Positions 1 to 8,372 are shown, counted from the stretch's first letter. The stretch is 64,000 nucleotides of DNA from Amycolatopsis keratiniphila subsp. keratiniphila (GCF_001620365.2 NZ_LQMT02000019.1:198912-262911); one strand, 5' to 3'. Numbers and translations: made by a program. The notes: generated by a model from the letters alone, not told the origin.

Positions 1-642
1 GTTATCAGGCTGTATGGTCACGACCGTCCTGTCCTTGTTCTTGCGAGCTTGCGTACGGACATCCGCGTGGCCTCCTGTGACAGCAGGGGGCCACGCGTGC
101 GTTACCGGTTCTTGACCGGTGCGGCTGAGGACATCTTGGCGAAAGCGGACTGTGACCGTTCAGTCGTACAGCGTGTGTCGCGCTGAACGGTATGCACGCG
201 TCGCTCAACGGTCTGGGTGACCCCGAAAACTACTAAAAGTAGCGGGTGAGGCCGAATGGACCAGTGCAGTCGAAGGCTCGGCAACTTGCTCATTCCGGCG
301 TTGGCGGGAAATGCGCAGCTGTGGTCCACTTCCCTGGTCGAGAGCAAGATCCTCTGCTTCGTGCGTGCCGATTTCGGGAAATGCGAAATGCTGATCGCAA
401 CTGCCGGATACGATCGAAGTTCGACGAGTTTCGAGCAGCCATCCTCACGTTCGGTTCACTCGTTCAGGGTCTTGGTCGCCCATTGTCGACCCGCTCGGCT
501 CACCAACAGCGAGTGACTGGTCTGAACGGGTGGACACAGCCGACAGTCTCGTGAGTGGCGAGGACAGTTCTGGTGGACGGCATCTACTTACCTACTGGAC
601 TTGACGCCGTCCTGTTGCCGCGGCGGAGCCTTTGTCGGCGAG

Positions 643-683
643 TGGGGAGAGTTGGGGACGTTCAGTGTCCGCAATCCTCCCCA
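643..683. repeat. Intergenic palindrome, GGGAC-loop-GTCC family, copy 1
   Basis: An imperfect 41-bp palindrome of the form tggggagagttggggac / gttcagt / gtccgcaatcctcccca. It has the same outer sequence (tgggga...tcccca) and the same 7-nt loop type as the perfect copy at 33245-33285. It has no coding role and could form a long stem-loop in RNA or single-stranded DNA. Confidence 0.7.
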
Positions 684-711
684 ATCGGCATGACCTTGAT
701 CGACGGAGGAT

Positions 712-743
712 CTGAGACACTCAACGTCCCGATTCCCACATTG
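712..743. repeat. Intergenic palindrome, GGGAC-loop-GTCC family, copy 2 (degenerate half)
   Basis: This stretch contains gacactcaacgtcccgattcccacatt. It matches the loop and right arm of the perfect copies at 33146-33193 and 50990-51032, while its left arm has decayed. It lies about 30 bp from copy 1, as the copies near 33.1-33.3 kb also lie close together. Confidence 0.6.
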
Positions 744-877
744 CCGACACCTGGCACGCCGCGCAGTCGACCCTCGACCGTGCCGCGGAGAGCGTCCTAT
801 GTCGTCGAACTCCGAGTCCGCACTCCGTTCGACGGCATACGCGCCTTGTCTTCGACCAGCAGGCATAGAGGACACGG

Positions 878-1609
878 TTGACTCTAACCGGCTTTGCCGC
901 TCACGAGATCGATTACGATGCGGACGTGGACGAACGACCGATCACCACGGCGCAGCGTAACTTTCGGCGGGTCGCCGGCGAGCTGGAAAGCATGGGGACC
1001 CAGGATCGTTTCACCTACATCTTCCGCTCCCGGTTGTGGAGCTCCTCGTCGGCCTCCGGGCCTGGCTCCGAGGCCGTCCAGACGCGAGAACTGAGCGATC
1101 AGTTGCCCCTACTGCTCGATCGCCTCGGGGTCCGGACGTTGCTGGATCTTCCGTGCGGCGACTACGGCTGGCTCAGCGAGGTGGATCTCGATCTCGACCG
1201 GTACATCGGCGGGGACATCGTGCCCGATCTCGTCGAGCTGAACGCCGAGCGGTTCCGTGACGATCCGGTCCATGAGTTCCGGGTGCTCGATCTGACCGCC
1301 GATCCGCTGCCGCAGGCCGATCTCGTGCTGTGCCGGGATTGTCTGGTCCATCTGAGTTTCGCCGACATCGAGCGGGCGTTGCACAACCTCCGGCGGAGCG
1401 GTTCCCGGTACCTGCTGACCACGACTTTCACCGACTTGGGCACCAACGCCGACATCGTGACCGGTGACTGGCGGCCGCTGAACCTGTGCCGGGAACCGTT
1501 CGGATTCCCCGAGCCGCTGGCGGTACTGGTCGAGGGGTGCACCGAAGAGGGCGGTGCCTACGCCGACAAGTCCCTGGGGCTGTGGGAGATCTCCGCGATC
1601 ATGGACTAG
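878..1609 (+). CDS. Class I SAM-dependent methyltransferase
   Basis: A protein of 243 residues with a Rossmann methyltransferase core. Motif I is LLDLPCGDYGW (about residues 88-98), followed by the acidic end of strand 2 (GGDIVPDL) and a DLTADPLPQADLVLCRDCLVHL stretch matching motifs II-III, where the DxxVHL pattern is usual in small-molecule methyltransferases. The substrate cannot be told. The start chosen is TTG at 878 because AGAGGA lies 5 nt upstream and no ATG/GTG precedes the core motifs. Its last 4 bp overlap the end of the convergent gene 1606-2067. The N-terminal 60 residues are not recognisable. Confidence 0.75.
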   Translation: MTLTGFAAHEIDYDADVDERPITTAQRNFRRVAGELESMGTQDRFTYIFRSRLWSSSSASGPGSEAVQTRELSDQLPLLLDRLGVRTLLDLPCGDYGWLSEVDLDLDRYIGGDIVPDLVELNAERFRDDPVHEFRVLDLTADPLPQADLVLCRDCLVHLSFADIERALHNLRRSGSRYLLTTTFTDLGTNADIVTGDWRPLNLCREPFGFPEPLAVLVEGCTEEGGAYADKSLGLWEISAIMD

Positions 1610-2067
1610 CGGAGCGGAAACTCGTCGCCGTGCTCCTCCTGCGGGCGCGGGCCGAAGATGCGTCGCTCGGTCTCGGGGATCACGACATCGTTGATGCTCG
1701 CCTCGCGGCGGCTCATCAGGCCGCGCTCGTCGAACTCCCAGAGTTCGTTGCCGTAGCTGCGCCACCACTGCCCGGCCCGGTCGTGCCATTCGTACTGGAA
1801 GCGGACGGCGATCCGGTTCTCGGTGAACGTCCAGAGGTTCTTGCGCAGCGCGTAATCCAGCTCTCGTTCCCACTTCGCGGTCAGGAACGTGACGATCTCC
1901 TCGCGGCCCTGGACGAAGGTGTCGCGATTCCGCCAAACGGAGTCGGGCGTGTACGCCGACGACACCTTCCGGGGATCGCGGGTGTTCCAGGCGTCCTCCG
2001 CCGCTTGCACTTTCCGCAGCGCCGTCTCCCGGGTGAACGGGGGGTAGGGCGGGCGATCTTCCGTCAT
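1606..2067 (-). CDS. DUF1348 / NTF2-like protein
   Basis: A protein of 153 residues matching the nuclear-transport-factor-2-like DUF1348 family: an N-terminal helix with AAEDAWNTRDPRKV, then alternating strands with VWRNRDTFVQGREEI, FQYEWHD and ELWEFDERGLMSRREASIND. These folds form a cone-shaped pocket that binds or isomerises small molecules, but no substrate is known for the group and no catalytic pair is evident. It is divergent from the TetR gene at 2157 across a 90-bp region with two operator-like palindromes, so it is probably the main target of that repressor. The start is ATG at 2067 with a purine-rich AAGGAGG just upstream on the minus strand. Confidence 0.85.
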   Translation of the reverse strand: MTEDRPPYPPFTRETALRKVQAAEDAWNTRDPRKVSSAYTPDSVWRNRDTFVQGREEIVTFLTAKWERELDYALRKNLWTFTENRIAVRFQYEWHDRAGQWWRSYGNELWEFDERGLMSRREASINDVVIPETERRIFGPRPQEEHGDEFPLR

Positions 2068-2083
2068 GGTCGAACCTCCTTGG

Positions 2084-2139
2084 GTAGAGAACGTGCGTTC
2101 TCTACGTCTGGCGCCTACGATAGGGAACGACCGTTCTCG
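2084..2139. promoter_or_regulatory. Paired TetR operator-like palindromes
   Basis: A perfect 22-bp palindrome at 2084-2105 has arms gtagagaacg and cgttctctac around tg. A second, shorter copy at 2123-2138 reads gggaacg-ac-cgttctc. The shared core is GAACG-N2-CGTTC. Both lie between the divergent DUF1348 gene and the TetR gene, the usual arrangement for an autoregulating repressor. Confidence 0.75.
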
Positions 2140-2156
2140 ACGTCAAGGGAGTACCG

Positions 2157-2720
2157 ATGCCGGCCGCCGTCACCGACGAGCAGAACCGCGTGGACCGCGA
2201 AGCCCTGCTCGATGCCGCCGAGAAACTCTTCTACGAGAACGGCATCCAGGCGGTCGGCATGGATCAGGTCCGCGCGGCATCCGGCCTCTCGCTCAAGCGG
2301 ATCTACCGGTTCTTCGAAGCCAAGGAAGACCTCGTGGTGGCGATGCTCAAACGCCGTGATGAGCGTTGGCGGGGCAGCCTGGCCGCCCGGGTGGAACAGG
2401 TCGAGGACCCCCGGGAGCGGGTGCTCGCGATCTTCGATTGGCTTGCCGGGTGGTTCGCCGAACCCGGCTTCCGCGGCTGCGCCTGGATCAACGCCCACGG
2501 CGAATTCGGCCCGTCGTCCGCGGCGGTGCTGGCCGAAGTGAGGGCGCACAAGCAGGCGTTCCACCGGCAGATCGAGAACTGGGTGCGGGCCACCGGACGG
2601 CCGGTCGCGGAACCGGTCTACCTGCTCGCCGAAGGGGCGATCGTGACAGCGGGCATCAGCGGCGACCCCGCGCCGGCGCGTCAGGCGCGCGAGGCCGTCA
2701 AGGCGCTGCTCGGCGAATGA
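2157..2720 (+). CDS. TetR-family transcriptional regulator
   Basis: A protein of 187 residues. The N-terminal TetR DNA-binding domain spans about residues 13-60 (REALLDAAEKLFYENGIQ, VRAASGLSLKRIYRFFEAKEDLV). The C-terminal part has CAWINAHGEFG and is typical of the group acting on small aromatic or aldehyde-like ligands, but the ligand cannot be read. ATG at 2157 is preceded by AAGGGAG. It probably represses itself and the divergent DUF1348 gene through the two palindromes at 2084-2139. Confidence 0.9.
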   Translation: MPAAVTDEQNRVDREALLDAAEKLFYENGIQAVGMDQVRAASGLSLKRIYRFFEAKEDLVVAMLKRRDERWRGSLAARVEQVEDPRERVLAIFDWLAGWFAEPGFRGCAWINAHGEFGPSSAAVLAEVRAHKQAFHRQIENWVRATGRPVAEPVYLLAEGAIVTAGISGDPAPARQAREAVKALLGE

Positions 2721-2723
2721 AGG

Positions 2724-3197
2724 TCACCGTTCGCTGTCGAGCCGCTCGGCGATCTCGTCGAGGATTTCGGTGACGCTTGCCCAGTCGGAGTCGTAGATCC
2801 CTTCGCTGGCGTACCACTCCATGACAACACCGTGGTGCTCGCCCTGCCGGAGATCGACGCAAAGCAGGCCTCCGTCGATCGCCCGGCCGATGGGAAGAAC
2901 CGCTGTGCAGTAAGGGAATCCGTTCGCGCCTGCCGGCTTGCGGTGTGTTCCTTCGGGGGTGCAACAGTCAGGGTCGGGGTACTGCGATTGTCTGGCGTAC
3001 TCCTCCTCGGCGTGCGCCACCGACAGAGGCGAGTAGCCCTTCGGGATCAGCTCTGCGGATCGGATCCCCGCTTCGTGGTCGCCGACGCCGTCCATGAGGG
3101 CCCACCAGGTGAGCAGCTCGGGTGGGAGTTCGAGGCCGACGCGGGTTTGCAGGCGCTCGAGGTGCTCAGCCAGCTCCGGGGGCCACGTCGCTTCCAT
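2724..3197 (-). CDS. SMI1/KNR4 (SUKH) family protein
   Basis: A protein of 157 residues with SUKH-domain features: an N-terminal amphipathic helix (LAEHLERLQTRVGLELPPELLTWWALMDG), the family's PxxxxxxW/Y...DG start, and a strand-rich core with YCTAVLPIGRAIDGGLLCVDL and VMEWYASEGIYDSDWASVTEILDEIAERL. In bacteria these proteins are either immunity proteins of polymorphic toxins or housekeeping scaffold-like proteins. No toxin gene is nearby. It starts 9 nt after the aztA stop and is therefore probably co-transcribed with that zinc transporter ATPase, which is an unusual partner. Confidence 0.8.
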   Translation of the reverse strand: MEATWPPELAEHLERLQTRVGLELPPELLTWWALMDGVGDHEAGIRSAELIPKGYSPLSVAHAEEEYARQSQYPDPDCCTPEGTHRKPAGANGFPYCTAVLPIGRAIDGGLLCVDLRQGEHHGVVMEWYASEGIYDSDWASVTEILDEIAERLDSER

Positions 3198-3206
3198 AGG
3201 TCCACC

Positions 3207-3941
3207 CTAGTGAGCATCGGCGGCTCCTGACCCGATGCCGGCGGGAAGTCCCCAGGCTTCCGCGACTCGTTCAGGCGTCAGCACCGATGCGGGCGCGCCC
3301 TCGCCGACGAGGCGGCCGTCTTGCAGCAGGAGGCAGTGATCGGCCCGGCCCGCGACTTCGAGGTCGTGCGTGACCCGCAGAACCGTCGTGCCCTCGGCGA
3401 GGGTGGTGCGCAGGGCCTCGTCGATCAGGCGGCGGGCGTGCAGGTCGAGACCGGCCGACGGCTCGTCGAGCAGTAGCAGCGCGGCTCGCTGGGCAAGCCC
3501 CTGCGCGACCAGCGCTCGTTGCCGCTGCCCGCCGGACAGCATGCCGATCGGCCGATTTGCGATCGACGTGATCTCCAGCAGTTCCAGGCATTCTCCGACG
3601 ATCTCCCGGTCCAATTTGGACAGTCGTCGCCAGTGGCCCCGGTGTGCCCAGCGGCCCATCGTGACGGTGGCACGCACGGTGATCGGCAGCGATCGCGAAA
3701 CCTCGCTCTGCTGGGTCACGTAGGCGACGCGACCCGGATCCCGGCGGGTCACCGAGCCGCTGGTCGGCGGGAGCACTCCCGCGACGAGGTTGAGCAGCGA
3801 CGACTTGCCCGCGCCGTTCGCGCCGGCGACTGCGGTGAGCCGCGCCGACGGGATCTCGGCGGTGATCCCGCGCAGCACCTCACGGGAGCCGTAATGGGCG
3901 TGCGCACGGTCGATCGTGAGTGCCGTTGTGTCCTGGGTCAT
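3207..3941 (-). CDS. aztA: Zinc ABC transporter, ATP-binding protein AztA
   Basis: A protein of 244 residues, a full ABC ATPase: Walker A GANGAGKSSLLN, Q-loop YVTQQSE, signature LSGGQRQRALVAQ, Walker B ALLLLDEPSAGLD and H-loop VTHDLE. It would energise uptake through the divergent permease AztB and binding protein AztC. A longer upstream frame exists but runs antisense through aztB. The start at 3941 has GAGGGTGG upstream and lies next to the Zur/Fur-like box. Splitting the ATPase from the other azt genes across a shared operator gives divergent transcription. A zinc specificity is inferred from the AztC/AztD neighbours. Confidence 0.9.
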   Translation of the reverse strand: MTQDTTALTIDRAHAHYGSREVLRGITAEIPSARLTAVAGANGAGKSSLLNLVAGVLPPTSGSVTRRDPGRVAYVTQQSEVSRSLPITVRATVTMGRWAHRGHWRRLSKLDREIVGECLELLEITSIANRPIGMLSGGQRQRALVAQGLAQRAALLLLDEPSAGLDLHARRLIDEALRTTLAEGTTVLRVTHDLEVAGRADHCLLLQDGRLVGEGAPASVLTPERVAEAWGLPAGIGSGAADAH

Positions 3942-3955
3942 CCCACCCTCTTTCA

Positions 3956-3974
3956 GATAATGACAATCATTACC
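3956..3974. promoter_or_regulatory. Zur/Fur-type operator between the divergent azt units
   Basis: The AT-rich palindrome TAATGA-CAA-TCATTA (3958-3972, perfect arms) lies 15 bp from the aztA start and 16 bp from the aztB start, with tatagt at 3977-3982 as a possible -10 for aztB. It resembles the TAATGA/ATCATTA boxes of zinc-responsive Zur repressors. The sequence shows the palindrome; Zur binding is inferred. Confidence 0.75.
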
Positions 3975-3989
3975 ACTATAGTGTGACGG

Positions 3990-4841
3990 GTGGAGTGGTT
4001 GCTGATCCCCTTCGAGGTGTCGTTCGTGCAGCGTGCGCTGGTGGCGGGAGTGCTCGTTTCGGCGGTGTGCGCGGTCGTGGGCACCTGGGTGGTGCTGCGC
4101 GGCATGGCGTTCATCGGCGACGCGATGTCGCACGGCATGTTGCCCGGCGTGGCGATCGCCTCGCTGACCGGCGTGAACCTGCTGATCGGTGCGGCGATCA
4201 GCGCCGGGGTGATGGCACTCGGGGTGACGGCGCTCGGGCGTTCGCGGCGGTTGTCGGAGGACACCACGATCGGGCTGCTGTTCGTCGGCATGCTCGCGAG
4301 CGGCGTGATCATCGTGTCGCACTCACGGTCGTTCGCCGTCGATCTCACGGGATTCCTGTTCGGTGACGTACTCGCCGTCGGATCCGGCGACCTGGTGGGG
4401 CTCGCCATCACCCTGCTCGTCGTGGGAGTGGTGGCGCTGGTGGGACACCGCGCGTTCACCGCACTCACCTTCGACGTCCGCAAAGCACACACCCTGGGTC
4501 TGCGGCCACGGCTCGCGAACGCCGTGCTGCTCGGGCTGGTCACACTGACGATCGTCGCGTCGTTCCGCGTGGTGGGGACACTGCTGGTGTTCGGCCTGCT
4601 CATCGCCCCCGCCGCGGCGGCGCTCTTCTGGTCGCGGCGGATCACCACCATCATGCTGATCGCGGCGCTGCTCGGTATCACGGCCACGGTCGGCGGTCTG
4701 CTCGTGTCCTGGCATTGGGGTACCGCGGCGGGCGCGACCATCGCCGCCGGCGCGGTCCTCCTGTTCTTCCTTTCCGCGTTCCTGTCCTTCGTACGACAGC
4801 GATTCCGTTCCCTGACACCGGAGATCGAGTGCTCACGATGA
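3990..4841 (+). CDS. aztB: Zinc ABC transporter, permease AztB
   Basis: A protein of 283 residues belonging to the ABC-3 manganese/zinc permease family. It has about eight or nine hydrophobic segments. Family-typical stretches are the ALVAGVLVSAVCAVVGTWVVLRGMAFIGDAMSHG region near residues 17-50, where the DAMSH(G) motif contacts the metal route, and VVGTLLVFGLLIAPAAAAL near residues 195-213. GTG at 3990 is the only start close to the operator. The stop overlaps the next start in ATGA. With AztA and AztC it forms a high-affinity zinc importer. Confidence 0.9.
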   Translation: MEWLLIPFEVSFVQRALVAGVLVSAVCAVVGTWVVLRGMAFIGDAMSHGMLPGVAIASLTGVNLLIGAAISAGVMALGVTALGRSRRLSEDTTIGLLFVGMLASGVIIVSHSRSFAVDLTGFLFGDVLAVGSGDLVGLAITLLVVGVVALVGHRAFTALTFDVRKAHTLGLRPRLANAVLLGLVTLTIVASFRVVGTLLVFGLLIAPAAAALFWSRRITTIMLIAALLGITATVGGLLVSWHWGTAAGATIAAGAVLLFFLSAFLSFVRQRFRSLTPEIECSR

Positions 4842-6025
4842 AACTGAAAGCAGTGACGGCCGTCGTCGCGGCGCTGACCTTGGCGGCGTGCGGCGGGGAG
4901 CAGCCGAAGGAGGTGACCCCGGAAGTCCCTCACGGCTATGTCGAAGGTGCCGAGGAGGCGGCCGAGGCGCAGTCACGGCTGATCGTCGCCGACTCGGACA
5001 CGGGGGCGGTGCGGGTCGTGGACCTCATCACCGAGGAGATCCACGAAGTCGGACGCGTCGACGGCGTGCGGGCGGTGACCGGTGACGGCCGCTTCGGCTA
5101 CCTGACCACGGGGGACGGCTCGATCCGGGTGATCGACAGCGGATCCTGGATGGTCGATCACGGCGACCACGTCCACTACTACCGGGCGAAGGTCCGCGAT
5201 GTCGGAGTGGCGCCGGGCAAGCAGTTGTCGGCGGCATACAGCGATCCCGCCGTCTCCGCACTGTCCTATTCGGACGGAACGACGACACTGCTCGACCGGG
5301 CCGCGCTGGACAAGGGGACCGTCACCGAGCTGGGGAAGATCACGCATACCGGCGTCGCCATCCCTTACGGCGAGCACGTCATCGCCACGGTGGCGGACGC
5401 CGGACAGCCTTTCGCCCGCGGAGTGCGTGTCCACGACCGCAAGGGCAAGGCCGTGGCCGAGATCGATCAGCCGTGTCCGGAGCTGCGGGGCCAGGCGGTG
5501 ACCCGGCGTGGTGTCGTCTTCGGATGCGCGGACGGCGCTCTGCTGGTGACCGAAAAGGACGGTGCTTTCACCGGGGCGAAGATCCCGTATCCACGCAGCG
5601 TCACCGCGCAGGAACGCGCCACCGCCTTCTTCCACCGTCCGGGTGGTGCCACGCTGGCCGCCCGTGCGGGTGACTCCGCCGTGTGGTCGTTGGACGTCGG
5701 GCGCCGGAGCTGGCAACACGTCGAGACCGGGCCGGTCGCCGCGGTGAACGCCGTCGGTGAGGGCGGCCCGCTCTTGGTCCTCACCCGGGACGGCAAGCTG
5801 CGCTCCTTCGACAGCGCCGGAAAGGAACAGACGGCGATCCCGCTCCTGACCCCGGAAGGGACCGCCGCCGGCACCGCCTCGATCCAGGTCGATTCGACGC
5901 GCGCTTACCTCAACAACCCGCTGTCCGCCGAGGTGTACGAAATCGACTACAACGACAACCTCCGGCGTGCCAGGACGCTGAAGGTCGGCGGCAAGGCGGG
6001 CCACATCGTGGAGACCGGCCGATGA
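4838..6025 (+). CDS. AztD-like lipoprotein (beta-propeller zinc chaperone paralogue)
   Basis: A protein of 395 residues. A lipoprotein signal peptide ends in the lipobox LAAC at about residue 18. The rest is a chain of beta-propeller-like blades (RLIVADSDTGAVRVVDL, GYLTTGDGSIRVID, GTTTLLDR, SAVWSLDV). A histidine-rich segment, DHGDHVHYYR, near residues 108-117 is a likely metal site. AztD proteins are extracytoplasmic chaperones that hand zinc to AztC. A second AztD-type protein follows aztC, so this locus has two. Start and stop overlap both neighbours by 4 nt, indicating translational coupling. Confidence 0.8.
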   Translation: MKLKAVTAVVAALTLAACGGEQPKEVTPEVPHGYVEGAEEAAEAQSRLIVADSDTGAVRVVDLITEEIHEVGRVDGVRAVTGDGRFGYLTTGDGSIRVIDSGSWMVDHGDHVHYYRAKVRDVGVAPGKQLSAAYSDPAVSALSYSDGTTTLLDRAALDKGTVTELGKITHTGVAIPYGEHVIATVADAGQPFARGVRVHDRKGKAVAEIDQPCPELRGQAVTRRGVVFGCADGALLVTEKDGAFTGAKIPYPRSVTAQERATAFFHRPGGATLAARAGDSAVWSLDVGRRSWQHVETGPVAAVNAVGEGGPLLVLTRDGKLRSFDSAGKEQTAIPLLTPEGTAAGTASIQVDSTRAYLNNPLSAEVYEIDYNDNLRRARTLKVGGKAGHIVETGR

Positions 6026-6921
6026 GGCGCCGCGCACTCGCCTTGCTCGCGGCGGCGCTGCTGGCGGTGGCGGGATGCTCCGGAAGCGGCGGGGGCGGCA
6101 AGTCGGTCGTCGTCACCACGAACATCCTCGGCGACATCACGCGCGCTGTCGTCGGCGATCAGGCCGAAGTGACCGTGTTGATGAAGCCGAACGCCGACCC
6201 GCACTCCTTCGGTATCTCCGCGCAGCAGGCCGCGCAGGTCGAGCGTGCCGGCCTGATCGTCTACAACGGACTCGGGCTGGAAGAGGGGATGCTGCGCACC
6301 GTCCGCACAGCCGAGGAAAACGGCGTACCGGCGCTGCCCGCCGGGGAGCGGGTGAACCCGATCAGTTACGCCGACAACAAGCCGGACCCGCATTTCTGGA
6401 CGGATCCGGCACGGGTGCGCGACGCGGTGAAGACGATCGCGGACGAGGTCGTCGCCCATGTCGGCGGCGTCGACGAGTCGGTCATCCGTGCGAACGCAGA
6501 ACGCTATCGCGGGGAGATCGAAGCGCTCGACCGGATGATGACCGAGAAGTTCGGCGGGATCCCTCGTGAGCGCCGGAAGCTCGTGACGAATCACCACGTG
6601 TTCGGCTACCTGGCCCAGCGGTTCGGCTTCGAAGTCGTCGGCGCGGTGATACCCGGCGGAACGACGCTCGCGTCGCCCAGTTCCTCGGACCTCAAAGCGC
6701 TCGCCGACACCGTCCGCGCGGCGGGAGTGCCGGTGATCTTCGCGGACTCCTCCCAGCCGGACCGGCTCGCGCGGGTACTGGCCGAGCAGGCGGGGCTGCA
6801 CGTCCAGGTGGCCCCGTTGTTCTCCGAGTCGCTCAGCGAACCGGGCCAGGGTGCGGCCACCTACCTGGAAATGATGCGCGCCAACACCGAATCGATCACC
6901 ACCGGTTTGACCCGTTCCTGA
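6022..6921 (+). CDS. aztC: Zinc ABC transporter, substrate-binding lipoprotein AztC
   Basis: A protein of 299 residues of the cluster A-I metal-binding (ZnuA/TroA) family. The lipobox VAGC is near residue 19. The four expected ligand sites are visible: the His of NADPHSFG, the His of PDPHFWTDP, the His of VTNHHVFGY, and the Asp of VIFADSSQP. The long acidic His-rich loop of Gram-negative ZnuA is absent, as is usual where AztD supplies the metal. It overlaps the preceding gene in ATGA and is followed 26 nt later by aztD. Confidence 0.93.
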   Translation: MRRRALALLAAALLAVAGCSGSGGGGKSVVVTTNILGDITRAVVGDQAEVTVLMKPNADPHSFGISAQQAAQVERAGLIVYNGLGLEEGMLRTVRTAEENGVPALPAGERVNPISYADNKPDPHFWTDPARVRDAVKTIADEVVAHVGGVDESVIRANAERYRGEIEALDRMMTEKFGGIPRERRKLVTNHHVFGYLAQRFGFEVVGAVIPGGTTLASPSSSDLKALADTVRAAGVPVIFADSSQPDRLARVLAEQAGLHVQVAPLFSESLSEPGQGAATYLEMMRANTESITTGLTRS

Positions 6922-6947
6922 TCGGAACAGACGAAAGGCACAGTGAA

Positions 6948-8120
6948 ATGGCACGGAAGACCCGATATCTCGCGCTGATGGTGACGACGGCGAGCACCCT
7001 CGCGCTCGCCGCCTGCGGGACCGAACAGCCGGCGGCGGAGCCGGGGAAGGACGCCGCTCCGGCTCCGGTCGTCGCGAATCCGGTGGCCGTCACCTATGAC
7101 GGCGGAATCGTCCTGCTCGACGGGAAGACCCTGCAGGTGGCGAAGAACCTTCCACTGGAAGGCTTCAACCGGCTCAACCCGGCCGGGAACGACCGGCACC
7201 TCATGGTCTCGACTTCGACCGGGTTCCGGGTCCTCGACGCCGTCGGCGCCGTGCTGACGGACAACGAGGTGAAGGCGGCCAAGCCCGGGCACGTCGTCCG
7301 CCACGCCGGCAAGACGGTGCTGTTCGCCGACGGGACCGGCGAAGTGACCGTCTTCGACCCGAAGACGATCGGCACCGCGGCCTTCCCCGCGCCGAAGCAC
7401 AAGACGCCGGAAGCACATCACGGCGTGGCCGTCGAACTCGAGAACGGCGAATTGGTGACCACCGTCGGGAACAAGGACAAGCGGTCCGGGATCGTGGTGC
7501 TGGACAAGGACAAGAAGGAGATCGCGCGCAACGAGCAGTGCCCCGGTGTGCACGGTGAAGCCGCCGCACGCGGGGAGGCGATCGTGGTCGGCTGCCAGAC
7601 CGGCGTGCTGATCTACCGGAACGGTGTGATCACCAAGGTGACCAGCCCGGATGCCTACGGTCGTATCGGCAACCAGGCGGGTTCCGACGTCTCGCCGATC
7701 ACCTTGGGCGACTACAAGGTCGACGAAGCGGCCGAGCTCGAACGCCCGACCCGGATTTCCCTGATCGACACCGAGAGGGCGACGCTCAAGCACGTCGACA
7801 TCGGGACCAGCTACACCTTCCGTTCGCTGGCCCGCGGCCCGCAGGGCGAGGCGCTGGTGCTGGGCACCGATGGCCAGATCCATGTGATCGACCCGGTGAC
7901 CGGTGCGGTGACCAAGAAGATCGCCGTCATCGGCACCTGGCAGGAGCCGATCGAGTGGCAGCAGCCGCGTCCGGCGATCTTCGTCCGGGGCGGGACCGCC
8001 TACGTCACCGATCCCGGCAAGAAGGAGATCCACTCGGTCGACCTCGCCTCCGGCACGAAGACCGCGACCGGCACGATCCCGGGAACGCCGAACGAGGTCA
8101 GCGGCGTGCTGGGAGGCTGA
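6948..8120 (+). CDS. aztD: Zinc metallochaperone AztD
   Basis: A protein of 390 residues with a lipoprotein signal (lipobox LAAC near residue 22) followed by a low-complexity linker and a beta-propeller body. Recurrent blade endings include VFDPKTIGTAAFP, IVVLDKDKKEIARNEQCPGVHGEA, TRISLIDTE and IHVIDPVTGAV. The HHG near residue 156 and Cys-containing NEQCPG/VGCQTG segments are conserved-looking. Of the two AztD-type genes this looks closest to the canonical family by length and layout. GAAAGG precedes the ATG. A hairpin at 8132-8164 probably ends the operon. Confidence 0.85.
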   Translation: MARKTRYLALMVTTASTLALAACGTEQPAAEPGKDAAPAPVVANPVAVTYDGGIVLLDGKTLQVAKNLPLEGFNRLNPAGNDRHLMVSTSTGFRVLDAVGAVLTDNEVKAAKPGHVVRHAGKTVLFADGTGEVTVFDPKTIGTAAFPAPKHKTPEAHHGVAVELENGELVTTVGNKDKRSGIVVLDKDKKEIARNEQCPGVHGEAAARGEAIVVGCQTGVLIYRNGVITKVTSPDAYGRIGNQAGSDVSPITLGDYKVDEAAELERPTRISLIDTERATLKHVDIGTSYTFRSLARGPQGEALVLGTDGQIHVIDPVTGAVTKKIAVIGTWQEPIEWQQPRPAIFVRGGTAYVTDPGKKEIHSVDLASGTKTATGTIPGTPNEVSGVLGG

Positions 8121-8131
8121 TCCACTCGTGA

Positions 8132-8164
8132 GTGGTGATTCGGGTTCGCTATCCGAATCACCAC
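8132..8164. terminator. Stem-loop after the azt operon
   Basis: Perfect 12-bp arms GTGGTGATTCGG and CCGAATCACCAC around a 9-nt loop, starting 12 nt after the aztD stop. There is no U tract, as is common for actinomycete terminators. Confidence 0.65.
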
Positions 8165-8192
8165 ACGACCACTGTCCCGGGCCGGTGGCTTC

Positions 8193-8299
8193 GCGTGATT
8201 GGACGGACGGCACGTGTGATCAGACGGACGACACACGTGACCAGGTGGACGACACGCTCGCGGCGGAGCCTTCGCCGTGAGTCGTCCGTCCAGTCACGC
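8193..8299. repeat. Degenerate inverted repeat with GTGAT/GTGAC units
   Basis: The left arm gcgtgattggacggacggc (8193-8211) pairs with the right arm gtcgtccgtccagtcacgc (8281-8299) with two mismatches. Between them, GGACGAC and CACGTG(A)T/CACGTGAC units repeat. The organisation resembles the 19763-19890 element: GTGAT-type units at intervals, then their complement. It lies between the 3' ends of convergent transcription units. Confidence 0.6.
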
Positions 8300-8372
8300 A
8301 AGACCGCCAGTAGGTACTCAGGACATGGTTAGCCCTAGCCCGAAACGCCACTCGCGACCACCGGGTTGGGCA

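Larger units (their letters stand above)
1..877. other. Intergenic stretch without a convincing gene
   Basis: No reading frame here has a ribosome binding site, actinomycete-like third-position GC and recognisable protein content together. The longest frames (about 100 codons on either strand) have low-complexity translations typical of shadow frames. The stretch is poorer in G+C than the genes to its right. It contains two palindromic repeats (643-683 and 712-743) that recur elsewhere in the window. It may be the remnant of a lost gene plus 3' flanking DNA of a gene left of the window. Confidence 0.6.

Noticed and set aside
1109..1936. Long minus-strand frame of 275 codons across the methyltransferase gene
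   Set aside because: It is antisense to a real gene with typical codon bias; the translation is Arg/Pro-rich with no domain.
1486..2541. Plus-strand frame of 351 codons overlapping the DUF1348 and TetR genes
   Set aside because: Shadow of real genes; its translation is Arg/Ser/Pro-rich with no conserved motif.
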